Shown here piece by piece: positions 54,848 through 64,000 of a DNA stretch of 64,000 nt. Position 1 is the stretch's first letter; every line of letters begins with the position of its first letter. Origin of the DNA: Chelatococcus sp. YT9 (GTDB lineage Bacteria > Pseudomonadota > Alphaproteobacteria > Rhizobiales > Beijerinckiaceae); contig NZ_JAHBRW010000001.1 of NCBI RefSeq assembly GCF_018398315.1, positions 2,860,501 through 2,924,500 on the forward strand, in the 5' to 3' direction. The notes under the pieces are model-generated. The model was given only the letters and a program-made list of their open reading frames with translations. It did not search any database and was not told the DNA's origin. The position numbers and the translations under genes were made by a program.

Positions 54848-55134
54848 TGGGGGGCTCCAAGACCAGCAAGCTTTTGCCGTGCATTGGATATCACCTGTGG
54901 ATCGAGCCGGTGATTGGCCGCGAAGGTCAGGAGCAGGGCTTCGTCCGAGGCGAGATAGTCGAGTACGGCCGCCAGAAAACCGGGTTGGCTGGCGCTTTCG
55001 CGGATAGTGCCGGGGGTGAGGCCGGTGATGCCGAGGAAACGCTCCAGTCGTTCTTCGTCCGAGGCGAGGAAACCAAGCGCTTGGAGCGCGATTTCCTCAG
55101 GGTCTGGAACAGGTGAGGGGCGTTGCAGTGCCAT
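54844..55134 (-). CDS. DUF3572-family small protein
   Basis: The 96-residue protein has [20 protein letters not shown] near residues 14-33 and the pattern [20 protein letters not shown] near 59-78, as in DUF3572. It is all-helical by appearance. ATG 55134 is the likely start; an ATG at 55146 is also possible. It is translationally coupled to dinB. Function is unknown; the coupling hints at DNA repair. Confidence 0.83.
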   Translation of the reverse strand: MALQRPSPVPDPEEIALQALGFLASDEERLERFLGITGLTPGTIRESASQPGFLAAVLDYLASDEALLLTFAANHRLDPQVISNARQKLAGLGAPQ

Positions 55135-55271
55135 GGCGTCATCCAAAGGGGGGCGAGGGTGAGATTGGATTTGCGTTTCGTCAACTGGTCAATGGTAATG
55201 ATGCCGGGCTACGGCTTTGCGCGCGTGGACTCCCCACATGTGGGATGTACTCTAGATGATGGGAACTGGTG

Positions 55272-55643
55272 ATGCGCAAGACGGTGCTGATCGTCGAGGA
55301 TAACGAGCTCAATATGAAGCTCTTCAGCGACCTTCTTGAAGCCCACGGATATGCGACGCTCAAGACCTCGAACGGCATCGAGGCGATGGAGCTTGCGCGC
55401 AGCGACCATCCAGATCTCATCATCATGGATATCCAGTTGCCCGAAGTTTCGGGGTTGGAAGTGACACGCTGGCTGAAAGCCGACGACACCCTGAAATCCA
55501 TTCCCGTCATCGCAGTGACGGCCTTCGCCATGAAGGGCGACGAGGAGCGGATCCGAGAGGGCGGTTGCGAGGCCTATCTCTCGAAGCCGATTTCGATATC
55601 ACGCTTTCTCGAGACAGTACGCACCTATCTCGAATCCGCCTGA
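55272..55643 (+). CDS. divK: Single-domain response regulator DivK
   Basis: The 123-residue receiver domain has the acidic pair Glu9-Asp10, the phosphorylation site Asp53 (IIMDIQLPE), Thr83 and Lys105 (LSKPIS). It closely matches DivK, which controls cell-cycle progression through DivJ, PleC and DivL in Caulobacter and relatives. It is followed by pleD after 15 bases, as in Caulobacter. ATG 55272 was preferred to the GTG just before it. Confidence 0.95.
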   Translation: MRKTVLIVEDNELNMKLFSDLLEAHGYATLKTSNGIEAMELARSDHPDLIIMDIQLPEVSGLEVTRWLKADDTLKSIPVIAVTAFAMKGDEERIREGGCEAYLSKPISISRFLETVRTYLESA

Positions 55644-55658
55644 GTGGGGGGCTGATGG

Positions 55659-57032
55659 ATGTCCGCTCGCGTGCTCGTCGTCGATGATACGCCTATCAAT
55701 GTGAAATTGCTCGAAGCGCGATTGTCTGCGGAGTATTTCGACGTGCTCAGCGCCTCCAATGGGCGCGAGGCGCTGGAAATCTGCGAGCAGAATCGCTGCG
55801 ATATCGTGCTGCTCGATGCCATGATGCCGGGCATGGACGGGTTTGAAGTCTGCCGCAAGCTCAAGTCGCAGCCTAGTACCGTTCATATACCGGTTGTGAT
55901 GGTGACGGCGCTTGACCAGCCGAGTGATCGCCTGCGCGGTCTCGATGCGGGTGCTGACGACTTCCTGACCAAGCCGGTCGACGACATGGCACTTATCGCG
56001 CGCGTGCGTAGTCTCGTGCGTCTGAAGGCCGTGACCGACGAGTTGAGGACGCGCGTGATCGCTTCGCGCGAGTTCGGGCTTGAGGACGCGCTCGTTTCTG
56101 CAACCGCGGAAACCGGACAGAACGCGCGTGTTTTCGTCATCGAAGACCGCCCGGCGACCGCTGAGCGGCTGGCCGCCGCACTGTCCATCTATCATCATGT
56201 TGATTGGGAGGCCGACCCGCAGCAGGCTCTGGCGCGGGCTGCCGCGGAAAGCTACGACGTCATTCTCGTCAACCTCGATATCGGAGGCTTCGACGGGCTC
56301 CGACTTTGCGGCCAGCTCCGCGCGTTCGAATCAACGCGAAACGCCGTTGTCCTCATGATGGCACGGGCGGAGGACAAGGAGCGCATCCTGCGCGGCCTCG
56401 ATATCGGCATGAACGACTATCTGTTGCGGCCGGTTGATCGCAATGAGCTGGTGGCCCGGGTGCGGACGCAGATGCGGCGTAAACGCTTCGCGGATCGGCT
56501 GCGCGACAGCGTGCAGGCGTCGCTCGAGCTCGCGGTCATCGACCCTCTGACAGGCTTGTATAATCGGCGTTTTCTCGACGCGCGACTCAGCGGCGCCTTT
56601 GAGGCGCCAACGCTCGGCACGCGCCCGCTCGTGCTGCTGGTCCTGGATATCGATCACTTCAAATCCGTCAACGATCGCTTCGGACATGATGCCGGCGACG
56701 AGGTTCTGAAGGAATGCGCGAGCCGCATCCGAGCGCAGACGCGAGGCATCGACGTGGTGGCGCGTTTTGGGGGCGAGGAAGTGGTGATCATGGTACCGGA
56801 TGCCACGTTGGAGGCTGCCGAGGCGATGGCCGAGCGCATCCGCGAGGCGATCGAACACAGGCCTTTTCTCGTGAACGGCGAGAGAGAGAGCGTCGACGTT
56901 ACGGTGTCGATTGGCGTCGCCGCGCGGCTGACGAGCGATCAGTCTCCGGGCGACCTCCTGCGTCGGGCCGACCAGGCGCTCTACCAAGCCAAACAGGCCG
57001 GCCGAAACTGTGTCGTCGCCGCCGCAGCCTAG
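55659..57032 (+). CDS. pleD: Diguanylate cyclase response regulator PleD
   Basis: The 457-residue protein has a first receiver domain (phosphorylation site Asp53), a second degenerate receiver domain (about 155-275; NLDIGG at the phosphoacceptor region) and a GGDEF domain (about 285-457). The active site reads GGEEV (371-375). The inhibitory c-di-GMP site R-x-x-D is present at Arg362-Gly-Ile-Asp365. PleD makes cyclic di-GMP at the differentiating cell pole. It is in an operon with divK. Confidence 0.95.
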   Translation: MSARVLVVDDTPINVKLLEARLSAEYFDVLSASNGREALEICEQNRCDIVLLDAMMPGMDGFEVCRKLKSQPSTVHIPVVMVTALDQPSDRLRGLDAGADDFLTKPVDDMALIARVRSLVRLKAVTDELRTRVIASREFGLEDALVSATAETGQNARVFVIEDRPATAERLAAALSIYHHVDWEADPQQALARAAAESYDVILVNLDIGGFDGLRLCGQLRAFESTRNAVVLMMARAEDKERILRGLDIGMNDYLLRPVDRNELVARVRTQMRRKRFADRLRDSVQASLELAVIDPLTGLYNRRFLDARLSGAFEAPTLGTRPLVLLVLDIDHFKSVNDRFGHDAGDEVLKECASRIRAQTRGIDVVARFGGEEVVIMVPDATLEAAEAMAERIREAIEHRPFLVNGERESVDVTVSIGVAARLTSDQSPGDLLRRADQALYQAKQAGRNCVVAAAA

Positions 57033-57473
57033 GCTTTGCCGCGGGTGAAGGATGCTGTGATCAGATGATTCAGGGTACCAGGTTCTGCCGCGTCAAGAGA
57101 GCACCGGGGAGCGCTTAACCCCCATACGGACTTATGCACCGCGAATGTGCGCAAAGCATTGCTTTCGGCAGCGGGTTCGCTACTGTTCAGTCATGGCGGC
57201 CTTCCGGTGACCGCCTCGATATTCCCCTGCGGAATGCTCAGGTCCGCCGCATCTCCTGGGTCCCGTGGGGTTCGGCCGGTCTGGAAGTGGTGTTCTGTGG
57301 CCTCCTCGAACGCTGCTTCCGACCGGCCACCAACCCTTGCTCCGGTCAGTCACGCTCTCGTGCCGTGGCAACAAAAAAGGGCGCCGATAGCGCCCTTTTT
57401 TGTGATCGTGATCACCACAACGAGACCCGTGTCCCTAAGCACTATGAAGCACCTAGGGCTCGCGGGCTATCGA
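57033..57473. other. 441-base region without a recognisable gene
   Basis: This stretch lies between the end of pleD and the end of rpmG. The only open frames are random in composition and run through a strong terminator. Besides that terminator (57373-57401) I see no conserved element. Confidence 0.55.
57373..57401. terminator. Bidirectional intrinsic terminator between pleD and rpmG
   Basis: AAAAAAGGGCGC (57373-57384) pairs with GCGCCCTTTTTT (57390-57401) around a CGATA loop. The A-run and T-run make it symmetrical, so it can end both the pleD and the rpmG transcripts. It lies about 70 bases past the rpmG stop on the minus strand. Confidence 0.9.
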
Positions 57474-57641
57474 TCACTTGATCTTCGATTCCTTGTACTC
57501 GACGTGCTTGCGGGCAACCGGATCATACTTCTTGATCGTCAGCTTGTCCGTCATCGTGCGAGCGTTCTTCTTCGTCACGTAGAAATGGCCGGTATCGGCC
57601 GTCGACACGAGACGGATCTTGATGGTCGTGGCCTTGGCCAT
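57474..57641 (-). CDS. rpmG: 50S ribosomal protein L33
   Basis: The 55-residue L33 has the family core [20 protein letters not shown] and ends [11 protein letters not shown]. It lacks the four zinc-binding cysteines of the other L33 type. ATG 57641 gives the usual length and has AGAGG upstream; the frame continues upstream without similarity. Confidence 0.96.
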   Translation of the reverse strand: MAKATTIKIRLVSTADTGHFYVTKKNARTMTDKLTIKKYDPVARKHVEYKESKIK

Positions 57642-57876
57642 AGCGGAAACCTCTTGGCAATCTGTCGCGCTGTGTGGATGGCACGCGCAATAGGATAGGA
57701 GCCGGACAAGGCCCGGCTCCAACGTGCCTTGGAGATGCTGCATTCGCGCGCGGAAGTCAAGCCTGCTGGGGATGCCGTGACGCGCACAGGTGACAGGAAG
57801 GCGGCGTGGCGCGATAAGGCTTCACACGAACAATCTTGTTGCCGGCATCGGAACCTCCTATAGCGATGACTTCAAG

Positions 57877-58836
57877 ATGACAGCTTCACGCGCCGCCGAT
57901 CGCCCTCGCGAATTTCCCCATCGCCATCTCCTCGGCATCGAGGGGCTGACACCCGCCGATATCATCGGTCTGCTCGACCGGGCGGAAGCCGCCGTCGAGG
58001 TCAGCCGGCAGGTCGAGAAAAAACGGGCGACCCTGCGCGGACGAACGCAGATCAATCTGTTCTTCGAGCCCTCGACGCGGACGCAATCGTCCTTCGAGCT
58101 CGCCGGAAAAAGGCTCGGCGCCGATGTCATGAACATGTCGGTGGCCTCGTCCTCGGTGAAGAAGGGCGAAACGCTCATCGACACAGCGGCCACGCTGAAC
58201 GCCATGCGCCCCGACATCATCGTCGTGCGCCACCAGGCGGCCGGGGCGGTTCATCTGCTGGCCCGCAAGGTCGACTGCTCGGTGGTGAATGCCGGCGACG
58301 GCGTCCACGAACATCCGACCCAGGCACTCCTCGATGCCCTTACGATCCGCCGCAACAAGGGGCGGATCGAAGGACTAGCGGTTGCCATCTGCGGCGACAT
58401 CCTGCATTCACGGGTAGCGCGTTCCAACATCCTCCTCCTGCAGGCGCTCGGCGCCCGGGTGCGCTGCATCGGTCCCTCGACTCTCTTGCCCGTGGGGCTC
58501 GATCGCTTTGGGGTCGAGATTTTCACCGATATGCGCAAGGGGCTCGATGGTGTGGACATCGTCATGATGCTGCGGCTCCAGCGCGAGCGCATGAACGGTT
58601 CCTTCGTGCCGTCCGTGAAGGAATATTTCCACTTCTACGGCCTGGACCGCGAGAAGCTGGCTCTTGCCAAGCCTGACGCGCTCGTCATGCATCCCGGGCC
58701 GATGAACCGCGGGGTCGAGATCGATTCCGAGGTTGCAGACGGCGCGCAATCCCTGATCCGCGAACAGGTCGAGATGGGTGTCGCCGTGCGTATGGCGGTG
58801 CTGGAGGCTCTCGGCAGCCAGTTGCCGAATACCTGA
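57877..58836 (+). CDS. pyrB: Aspartate carbamoyltransferase catalytic subunit
   Basis: The 319-residue enzyme joins carbamoyl phosphate and aspartate in pyrimidine synthesis. The carbamoyl-phosphate site [13 protein letters not shown] lies near residues 62-74, the SVKKGETL loop near 92-99 and the [10 protein letters not shown] motif near 147-156. The start ATG 57877 was chosen by family length; no strong ribosome-binding site is visible, so an earlier start in frame (57790) is not excluded. Together with the following dihydroorotase-like gene it matches the pyrBC arrangement. Confidence 0.95.
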   Translation: MTASRAADRPREFPHRHLLGIEGLTPADIIGLLDRAEAAVEVSRQVEKKRATLRGRTQINLFFEPSTRTQSSFELAGKRLGADVMNMSVASSSVKKGETLIDTAATLNAMRPDIIVVRHQAAGAVHLLARKVDCSVVNAGDGVHEHPTQALLDALTIRRNKGRIEGLAVAICGDILHSRVARSNILLLQALGARVRCIGPSTLLPVGLDRFGVEIFTDMRKGLDGVDIVMMLRLQRERMNGSFVPSVKEYFHFYGLDREKLALAKPDALVMHPGPMNRGVEIDSEVADGAQSLIREQVEMGVAVRMAVLEALGSQLPNT

Positions 58837-58875
58837 GTTCCAAGAACGGCGTTCAACGCCAGCATGAGGTGTGTC

Positions 58876-60177
58876 ATGGCTTCGGCCCATCCGCCCATCC
58901 TGTTCAACAACGCGCGCCTCGTGGATCCGGCGAGCGGGCGTGACGGCCATGGCTCGCTGCTGATCGAGGATGGCGTGATCAAGGACCTCGCCTGGGGCGC
59001 TGCCGCTGGCGTGCCGGAAGGTGGCGAGATCGTCGATTGCAAAGGGCATGTGCTGAGCCCAGGCCTCGTCGACATGCGCGCCTTCGTGGGAGAGCCCGGT
59101 GCTGAGCATCGCGAGACGTTGAAGACCGCGAGCGAGGCAGCTGCCGCCGGCGGTGTCACAACGATCGTCTGCATGCCAGATACCAATCCCGTTATCGACG
59201 ATCCGGCCATCGTCGAATTCGTACAAAGGCGGGCCCGCGAGACGGCGATTGTCAATATCTGCCCGGCCGCGGCGCTGACCAAGGGGCTCGCCGGCAAGGA
59301 AATGACCGAGTTCGGCCTTTTGCGGCAGGCCGGCGCCGTTGCCTTCACCGACGGCGCGCGCTCCGTCACCAACGCCCAGATCATGCGCCGGGCCTTGACC
59401 TATGCGCGCGATCTCGATGCCCTCATCCTCCACCACACCGAGGACCCCGATCTCGTCGGCGACGGCGTGATGAACGCGGGTGAGCGGGCGAGCCGGCTGG
59501 GGCTGGCCGGAGTGCCGCGGGAGTCGGAGATCATCATGTTGGAGCGCGACCTGCGCCTGCTTCGGCTGACCGGCGGACGCTACCACGCGGCCATGATCTC
59601 GACCGCGGATTCGGTGGAAGTGGTCGAGCGGGCAAAAGATGCGGGGCTTGGGGTGACCTGCGGCGTGTCCATCAACCATCTCGCCCTGAACGAATTCGAC
59701 ATCGGCGACTACCGCACCTTCTTCAAGCTCGCGCCGCCCTTGCGGCACGAGACCGACCGGATGGCGATGATCGAGGCACTGGCGCGCGGCACGATCGATG
59801 TGGTGGTCTCCGACCATAACCCCCAGGACGTCGAGACCAAGCGGTTGCCCTTTGCGGACGCCGCTGACGGCGCCATCGGTCTTGAGACGCTCCTGTCGGT
59901 CGGCCTGCGGCTCGTTCACAATGAACAGATCAAGCTGCCGGCGCTGTTGAAAGCCATGACGAGTCGTCCGGCGGACCTGCTCGGTCTGCCTCAGGGCAGA
60001 CTCGCGCCCGGGGCTCCGGCGGATCTCATTCTGCTCGATCTCAATCTCGCCTATACGCTCGACGCACGTGAGCTCAGGTCGCGCAGCAAGAACTCGCCTT
60101 TCGACGAAGCGCGTCTCGAGGGGCGGGTTCTCATGACATATGTTGCGGGGCGTTGCGTCCACCGCTACGCTGAATAA
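58876..60177 (+). CDS. pyrC: Dihydroorotase-like protein, apparently catalytically inactive (PyrC')
   Basis: The 433-residue protein has the amidohydrolase fold of type I dihydroorotase, but key residues are changed. The first metal motif D-x-H-x-H reads D66-M-R68-A-F70; the substrate arginine of LREPG is Gly72; and the metal-binding His of the HVST motif is Met240. Asp313 (VSDHN) is kept. Such proteins (PyrC' in Pseudomonas) act as a structural partner of PyrB. ATG 58876 with GAGGTG upstream was chosen. It starts 39 bases after pyrB. A functional dihydroorotase must be encoded elsewhere. Confidence 0.85.
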   Translation: MASAHPPILFNNARLVDPASGRDGHGSLLIEDGVIKDLAWGAAAGVPEGGEIVDCKGHVLSPGLVDMRAFVGEPGAEHRETLKTASEAAAAGGVTTIVCMPDTNPVIDDPAIVEFVQRRARETAIVNICPAAALTKGLAGKEMTEFGLLRQAGAVAFTDGARSVTNAQIMRRALTYARDLDALILHHTEDPDLVGDGVMNAGERASRLGLAGVPRESEIIMLERDLRLLRLTGGRYHAAMISTADSVEVVERAKDAGLGVTCGVSINHLALNEFDIGDYRTFFKLAPPLRHETDRMAMIEALARGTIDVVVSDHNPQDVETKRLPFADAADGAIGLETLLSVGLRLVHNEQIKLPALLKAMTSRPADLLGLPQGRLAPGAPADLILLDLNLAYTLDARELRSRSKNSPFDEARLEGRVLMTYVAGRCVHRYAE

Positions 60178-60202
60178 CCTTTCGCGGGGATGGGCTGCGG
60201 CC

Positions 60203-60802
60203 ATGGGTCTGACTGAGCTTTGGCCGATCATTGTTGCGGCCGTTTTTGGCTATCTTCTTGGTTCCATTCCCTTCGGCGTCGTGATTACGCGCTTGGCGGG
60301 CCTCGGCGATATCCGCGCGGTGGGCTCGGGCAATATCGGCGCCACAAATGTTCTGCGCACCGGCAAGAAGGGGTTGGCCGCGGCCACACTGCTCGGCGAT
60401 GCCCTGAAAGCCACGCTCGCCATCGTGATCGCGGCGCAGTGGGGGGAGGGGCCGGCGCTCGCGGCTGCCTTCGGGGCCTTCATGGGCCATCTTTTCCCGG
60501 TCTGGCTGTCCTTCAAGGGGGGCAAGGGTGTTGCCACCTTTCTCGGCTGCCTGATCGCGCTGAACATGTGGGTCGCGCTGTTCTTCGCGGTGGTGTGGCT
60601 GGCTGTCGCCTATTTCAGCAAGTTCTCGTCACTTGCCGCTCTGATCGCGAGTGCCTTTGCCGCGCCGGCGCTGTTGATCGCTGATCAGCCGGGGGCTGCC
60701 ACGCTCTTCGCGGTCCTGACGATCTTCCTCTGGGCGAAACACCGCGGCAACATCGTGCGCCTGATGACGGGACAGGAGAGCCGGATCGGCAGCAAGGGCT
60801 AG
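60203..60802 (+). CDS. plsY: Acyl-phosphate glycerol-3-phosphate acyltransferase PlsY
   Basis: The 199-residue membrane enzyme makes lysophosphatidic acid from acyl phosphate. The motifs [16 protein letters not shown] near residues 41-56 and [14 protein letters not shown] near 102-115 are conserved, and five membrane segments are visible. I chose ATG 60203; a frame opens upstream at 60140, overlapping the pyrC end, but begins without similarity to the family. It follows pyrC by 25 bases and may be in the same transcript. Confidence 0.95.
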   Translation: MGLTELWPIIVAAVFGYLLGSIPFGVVITRLAGLGDIRAVGSGNIGATNVLRTGKKGLAAATLLGDALKATLAIVIAAQWGEGPALAAAFGAFMGHLFPVWLSFKGGKGVATFLGCLIALNMWVALFFAVVWLAVAYFSKFSSLAALIASAFAAPALLIADQPGAATLFAVLTIFLWAKHRGNIVRLMTGQESRIGSKG

Positions 60803-60895
60803 CGGGGAAGAGGCCTGCGTAAGTTGAAGCGTGAGAGGCTGGGGAGCCGCTCTCGCTTCAGGATTTAACGGGTTATCGATAGGGGGAGCTATCGG

Positions 60896-62146
60896 ATGGG
60901 GGGACTTAGCCTCAATGACGACCAGCGCCTGAGCTGGCTCAGGCTTACGCGGTCGGAAAGTATCGGTCCGCGCAGCTTTCGCGCGTTGATCAGCCGCTTC
61001 GGCAGCGCCGATGCGGCGCTCGCGGCGCTTCCGGACATCGCGCGACGTCGTGGTCGTCCCCTCCGTATCCTCACACCGGCAGAGGCCGAGCGGGAGATGG
61101 CGACGGCCCGGCGGTTCGGCGTGCGCTTCGTTGCACTCGGCGAGGCGGACTATCCCGCACATCTGCGCGAGATTGACTCCGCGCCTCCGCTTGTCGCCTT
61201 GCGTGGGGATGCCGCCGTCCTTGGTCGCCCGATGGTCGCGATCGTCGGCTCACGTAATGCCTCGGCGGCCGGCCTGAAATTCACGGAGCGCCTGGCCGCG
61301 GGACTAGGTGCCGCGGGCTTTGTCGTCGTCTCGGGACTGGCGCGCGGCATCGACACGCGCGCCCATGCGGCGAGCCTTTCATCGGGGACGGTGGCGGTTC
61401 TGGCCGGAGGCCATGACAAGATCTACCCGGCGGAGAACGAGGCGCTGGCGGGCCGCATCCTCGCATCCGGCGCGGTGCTCTCCGAGATGCCGATGGGCTA
61501 CGAACCCCGGGGACGGGATTTTCCGCGGCGTAACCGTATCGTGTCCGGGCTGTGCCTTGGCGTCGTCGTCGTCGAGGCGGCTCGCCGCTCCGGCTCGCTC
61601 ATCACCGCGCGCTTCGCGGCGGAACAGGGGCGGGAGGTCTTCGCCGTGCCCGGTTCCCCGCTCGACCCGCGCGCGGAGGGTACCAACGACCTGATCCGCG
61701 ACGGCGCCACCCTCTGCGCCGATCCAGACCACGTCATCACTGCGCTCGCCCCGCTCATCGGCCGAGAAGCCCAGCCCGGCGGCGCCTGGAACGACCGGCC
61801 CGTTGATCTGAGCGGCGAGCCCCTCTGGGAGGAACTGGAGGGGCTTGATATCGAACCGCCTCCGGCGGTGCCGATCCAGCGGGATTACTTGGCTCAAGGG
61901 CTCGACCCCGATGGGGACGAGGCGGAAGGCATACACGAAGCCTCTCCCGATGGGGGGCCACTCGCGGACGGTCACTCACCCCACGGCCGGCATCTTCTCG
62001 CGCTGCTCGGTCCGCAACCGGTCCTGCTCGATGATCTCGGCCGCCTGTCCGGGCTCGCGGCGCGTGAGATCCAGCGGGCGATCGTGGAGCTGGAGCTCGG
62101 CGGCTATGTGCTGCGCCACGCCAATAACAGCGTTTCGCTCAAATGA
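60896..62146 (+). CDS. dprA: DNA processing protein DprA (DNA-protecting protein)
   Basis: The 416-residue protein has the Rossmann-like DprA core: [20 protein letters not shown] near residues 111-130, [20 protein letters not shown] near 146-165, [19 protein letters not shown] and [15 protein letters not shown], then [10 protein letters not shown] near 260-269. The C-terminal winged-helix-like domain (about 365-416) is present. DprA loads RecA onto incoming single-stranded DNA in transformation. An acidic linker (about 315-355) is longer than in short DprA forms. It lies 93 bases after plsY. Confidence 0.95.
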   Translation: MGGLSLNDDQRLSWLRLTRSESIGPRSFRALISRFGSADAALAALPDIARRRGRPLRILTPAEAEREMATARRFGVRFVALGEADYPAHLREIDSAPPLVALRGDAAVLGRPMVAIVGSRNASAAGLKFTERLAAGLGAAGFVVVSGLARGIDTRAHAASLSSGTVAVLAGGHDKIYPAENEALAGRILASGAVLSEMPMGYEPRGRDFPRRNRIVSGLCLGVVVVEAARRSGSLITARFAAEQGREVFAVPGSPLDPRAEGTNDLIRDGATLCADPDHVITALAPLIGREAQPGGAWNDRPVDLSGEPLWEELEGLDIEPPPAVPIQRDYLAQGLDPDGDEAEGIHEASPDGGPLADGHSPHGRHLLALLGPQPVLLDDLGRLSGLAAREIQRAIVELELGGYVLRHANNSVSLK

Positions 62147-62153
62147 ACGCGGC

Positions 62154-63902
62154 TCAGCCTTGAGGGGTCAGGGCGGCAGGTTGCTTATCGCTTGATTTCT
62201 CAGCCATCACCGCGAAATCAGTCACAGCGTAGATGTGCTCGGTCTTTCGACGGCCTCGCACGGTGATCTCATGCCGCGCGCAGCCGTCGAGCGTAAGCCC
62301 TGAGCCCGCGAGGGCGGATTCGGAGACTACCGCGAAAGCCTTGAATTCCTTGGTCATCGCCTCAAGCCGGCTCGCCGTGTTGACGGTATCGCCAAGGGCA
62401 GTCAGGGCGCCATTGTTGCGACCGTTTGTCGACAGTTCGGTCGCCGCGCCGACACGCCCGAGCACCGCCGGGCCGGTGTGAATGCCTATCCCCATGCGCA
62501 GGGGTTGCCGCAAGGTCGTGGCGAATTCGCGGTTGATCTCTTCCAGGGCAGCCTGCATGGCGCGGGCAGCGAGGAGGGCGTTGCGGCTCCCGGCGCCTTG
62601 CGCCGGCGCGATGCCAAACAGCGCCATGATTCCGTCGCCGAGGAACTTGTCGACGATGCCGTCGTGGGAGCGGATGGCCTCCGACATCAGCTCGAAATAC
62701 CGATTGAGCAGAAATACGGAGTCGTAAGGATAGATGCGTTCAGTCAGCGCGGTGAAGTCGCGCAGGTCCGTGAACATCACCGTGACGCGGCGCTCGATGC
62801 CCCAGCGATATGGATCGGCGCGGCTTCCGGCCGGCTCCGGTTCGGCGATCGCCACGAGGCGGCGCAGCGTCAGGGAATGAGTCGGTCTGATCTGGCAGGC
62901 AAGGCGCACACCTGTCGGCGCGTTGATACGCTCCAGCGCCGCCGCCTCTCCCACTTGCGGGGGCGGGAGGCTGTCGAAACCCTCGGTTATCAGGACACGG
63001 CAAGTGCTGCAGCGGCCGCGTCCGCCACAGGCTGCCGCGTGGGGGATGCCGTTAGCACGGCTGATCTCCAGCAACGTGGGGCCGGGATGCGCGCGAACAG
63101 ACTTCAAACCGGTGTAGTTTATCGAGAAGCCCGGGCGGATTCGGGCGACGACGAGCCGCGCGACGAGGATGAACAACACGGCAGCGCCGATGGCGAGAAG
63201 TACTGAGACGCCCTGACTGGTTAGTTTTTCCAGATCTTGTGCCTGCTGCGGGGTTAGAGCGCTCCCCGGCGCAACCACCTCCAGCCGACGGGCACTCTCC
63301 GTGAAGCCGAGGATGCCAAGCGCCGGAACGAGCACCGCAAGGGCAAGGAGCCAGGGGGCCGCTCTCGTATAGAAGGCTTTTGTCGAGAGCCAGAAGTGTA
63401 GCCCGATGCAGCCATGCAGCCAGACGATAAGGAGTAGCAGTGGCTGCTGCACCGCAAGAGCGGGCCAGATGTTCCGCAAAACATTCGTGTAGCGATCGTC
63501 GAGGCCGTAGAGCAGGCTCATCCCTCGCGTGGCGAGAATGTGCTGGAGCAGCCAGAATGGGATCGCAAGGCCGAGGATCAGCTGCAGCGCTTCGCTGAAC
63601 GGCATGCGCCATGTCGTGCGCCGCACAAGCTTCCACAGGCCGAGGCTGATATGGATGACAAGGGAGCCATAAAGCAGCACGGTGCCGGGGAGCGAGCGCC
63701 AGAAAGCGCGCCGCACCACGTCGAACGCTTCCATCCATGTGACGTCGACAATGCCCAGCGCGTTATTGACGAAATGAATGAGCGCAAATGCGAAGAGGAC
63801 GAGGCCGGATGCGAGACGAAGCCTCGCAATGGTCAGCTGACGACGGGAAAATGGTTGGTGCAGCCATGCGGTTCCGGTGCCCCATACGCCTCTAAGATCC
63901 AT
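62154..63902 (-). CDS. cyaC: Membrane adenylate cyclase with cytochrome-b-like anchor and [2Fe-2S] domain (CyaC-like)
   Basis: The 582-residue protein has three parts. Residues 1-255 hold six membrane segments with histidines 43, 84, 121, 163 and 169, as in a diheme cytochrome b anchor like SdhC. Residues 260-345 form a ferredoxin-like domain with Cys292, Cys298, Cys301 and Cys336. Residues 365-582 are a class III cyclase domain with metal-binding Asp379 (FTDLRDF) and Asp423 (LGDGIM), Lys419 and Asp505. This layout matches the redox-regulated adenylate cyclase CyaC of Sinorhizobium meliloti. It would couple quinone or redox state to cAMP. It converges with dprA. Confidence 0.9.
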   Translation of the reverse strand: MDLRGVWGTGTAWLHQPFSRRQLTIARLRLASGLVLFAFALIHFVNNALGIVDVTWMEAFDVVRRAFWRSLPGTVLLYGSLVIHISLGLWKLVRRTTWRMPFSEALQLILGLAIPFWLLQHILATRGMSLLYGLDDRYTNVLRNIWPALAVQQPLLLLIVWLHGCIGLHFWLSTKAFYTRAAPWLLALAVLVPALGILGFTESARRLEVVAPGSALTPQQAQDLEKLTSQGVSVLLAIGAAVLFILVARLVVARIRPGFSINYTGLKSVRAHPGPTLLEISRANGIPHAAACGGRGRCSTCRVLITEGFDSLPPPQVGEAAALERINAPTGVRLACQIRPTHSLTLRRLVAIAEPEPAGSRADPYRWGIERRVTVMFTDLRDFTALTERIYPYDSVFLLNRYFELMSEAIRSHDGIVDKFLGDGIMALFGIAPAQGAGSRNALLAARAMQAALEEINREFATTLRQPLRMGIGIHTGPAVLGRVGAATELSTNGRNNGALTALGDTVNTASRLEAMTKEFKAFAVVSESALAGSGLTLDGCARHEITVRGRRKTEHIYAVTDFAVMAEKSSDKQPAALTPQG

Positions 63903-64000
63903 AAATGCCCATCACTTGGAAAATGCGCCTGCCTCGGTGCAGGATTCACCATAGCCTATTGACGGGGCTCATGGACAACAGTCCGCATCTTCAAAGGGTG

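Noticed and set aside
57147-57698. Open reading frame of 183 codons on the plus strand after pleD
   Set aside because: It runs through a strong terminator and antisense through rpmG, has random composition and no ribosome-binding site.
58408-60231. 607-codon minus-strand frame opposite pyrB-pyrC
   Set aside because: It is a GC-driven antisense frame with His/Arg/Asp/Gln-rich random composition; the plus-strand genes are clearly real.

Overview
The window is a GC-rich stretch of chromosome from an alphaproteobacterium, most likely of the order Hyphomicrobiales (Rhizobiales). The evidence is the gene content: a lid-less 193-residue adenylate kinase, a Zn-free 101-residue S14, the ClpS-ClpA pair, DivK-PleD, an EipB (DUF1849) homologue, an ATP12 chaperone, DUF1489, DUF3572, DUF599 and a phasin. 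Genus level cannot be settled from what is visible. It is a housekeeping region with small accessory insertions. There is no transposase, integrase, CRISPR array or rRNA operon.

Layout. 1-9992: the 3' part of the S10/spc/alpha ribosomal-protein cluster (rplP end, rpmC, rpsQ, rplN, rplX, rplE, rpsN, rpsH, rplF, rplR, rpsE, rpmD, rplO, secY, adk, rpsM, rpsK, rpoA, rplQ), closed by an intrinsic terminator. 10199-18685: Tat-exported ankyrin protein, HtrA-type protease, rarA, a small lipoprotein, crcB, a pseudouridine synthase with a long disordered N-terminus, an omptin-family outer-membrane protease, a DUF305 protein and an ATP12 chaperone. 18895-27914: a GT8 glycosyltransferase coupled to an M19 dipeptidase, an AT-richer beta-helix gene with its own consensus promoter and operator-like palindrome, DUF599, DUF3253, YdcF, an LprI-like protein, an aldo/keto reductase and an Asp/Asn beta-hydroxylase. 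28411-36743: isovaleryl-CoA dehydrogenase, GH25 lysozyme-like lipoprotein, MgtE, a CAP-domain lipoprotein, an acetyltransferase/flippase/acetyltransferase operon and tRNA-Leu(GAG).

37121-49089: lipB, an SDR, a RidA paralogue, a Pcm-like methyltransferase, DUF1489, a small secreted protein, a VWA + membrane J-domain pair, a D,D-carboxypeptidase with SPOR domain, a phasin, clpS-clpA and a small membrane protein. 49199-57032: HIT protein, a COG3146 GNAT-like protein, RidA-GDPD, eipB, DUF3572-dinB and divK-pleD. 57474-63902: rpmG, pyrB, an apparently catalytically dead dihydroorotase, plsY, dprA and a membrane adenylate cyclase carrying a heme-b-like anchor plus a [2Fe-2S] domain.

The most interesting items are the redox-sensor-like cyclase (62154-63902), the pseudo-dihydroorotase next to pyrB (58876-60177), the VWA/J-domain pair whose first gene has no usual start codon (41730-43174), the acetyltransferase-flippase-acetyltransferase operon (32689-36571), the omptin (16337-17296), the AT-rich beta-helix gene with its promoter/operator (21852-23315), and a nested hairpin plus U-tract inside the spc operon (3607-3667). 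I did not find a clearly new multi-gene defence or mobile system.
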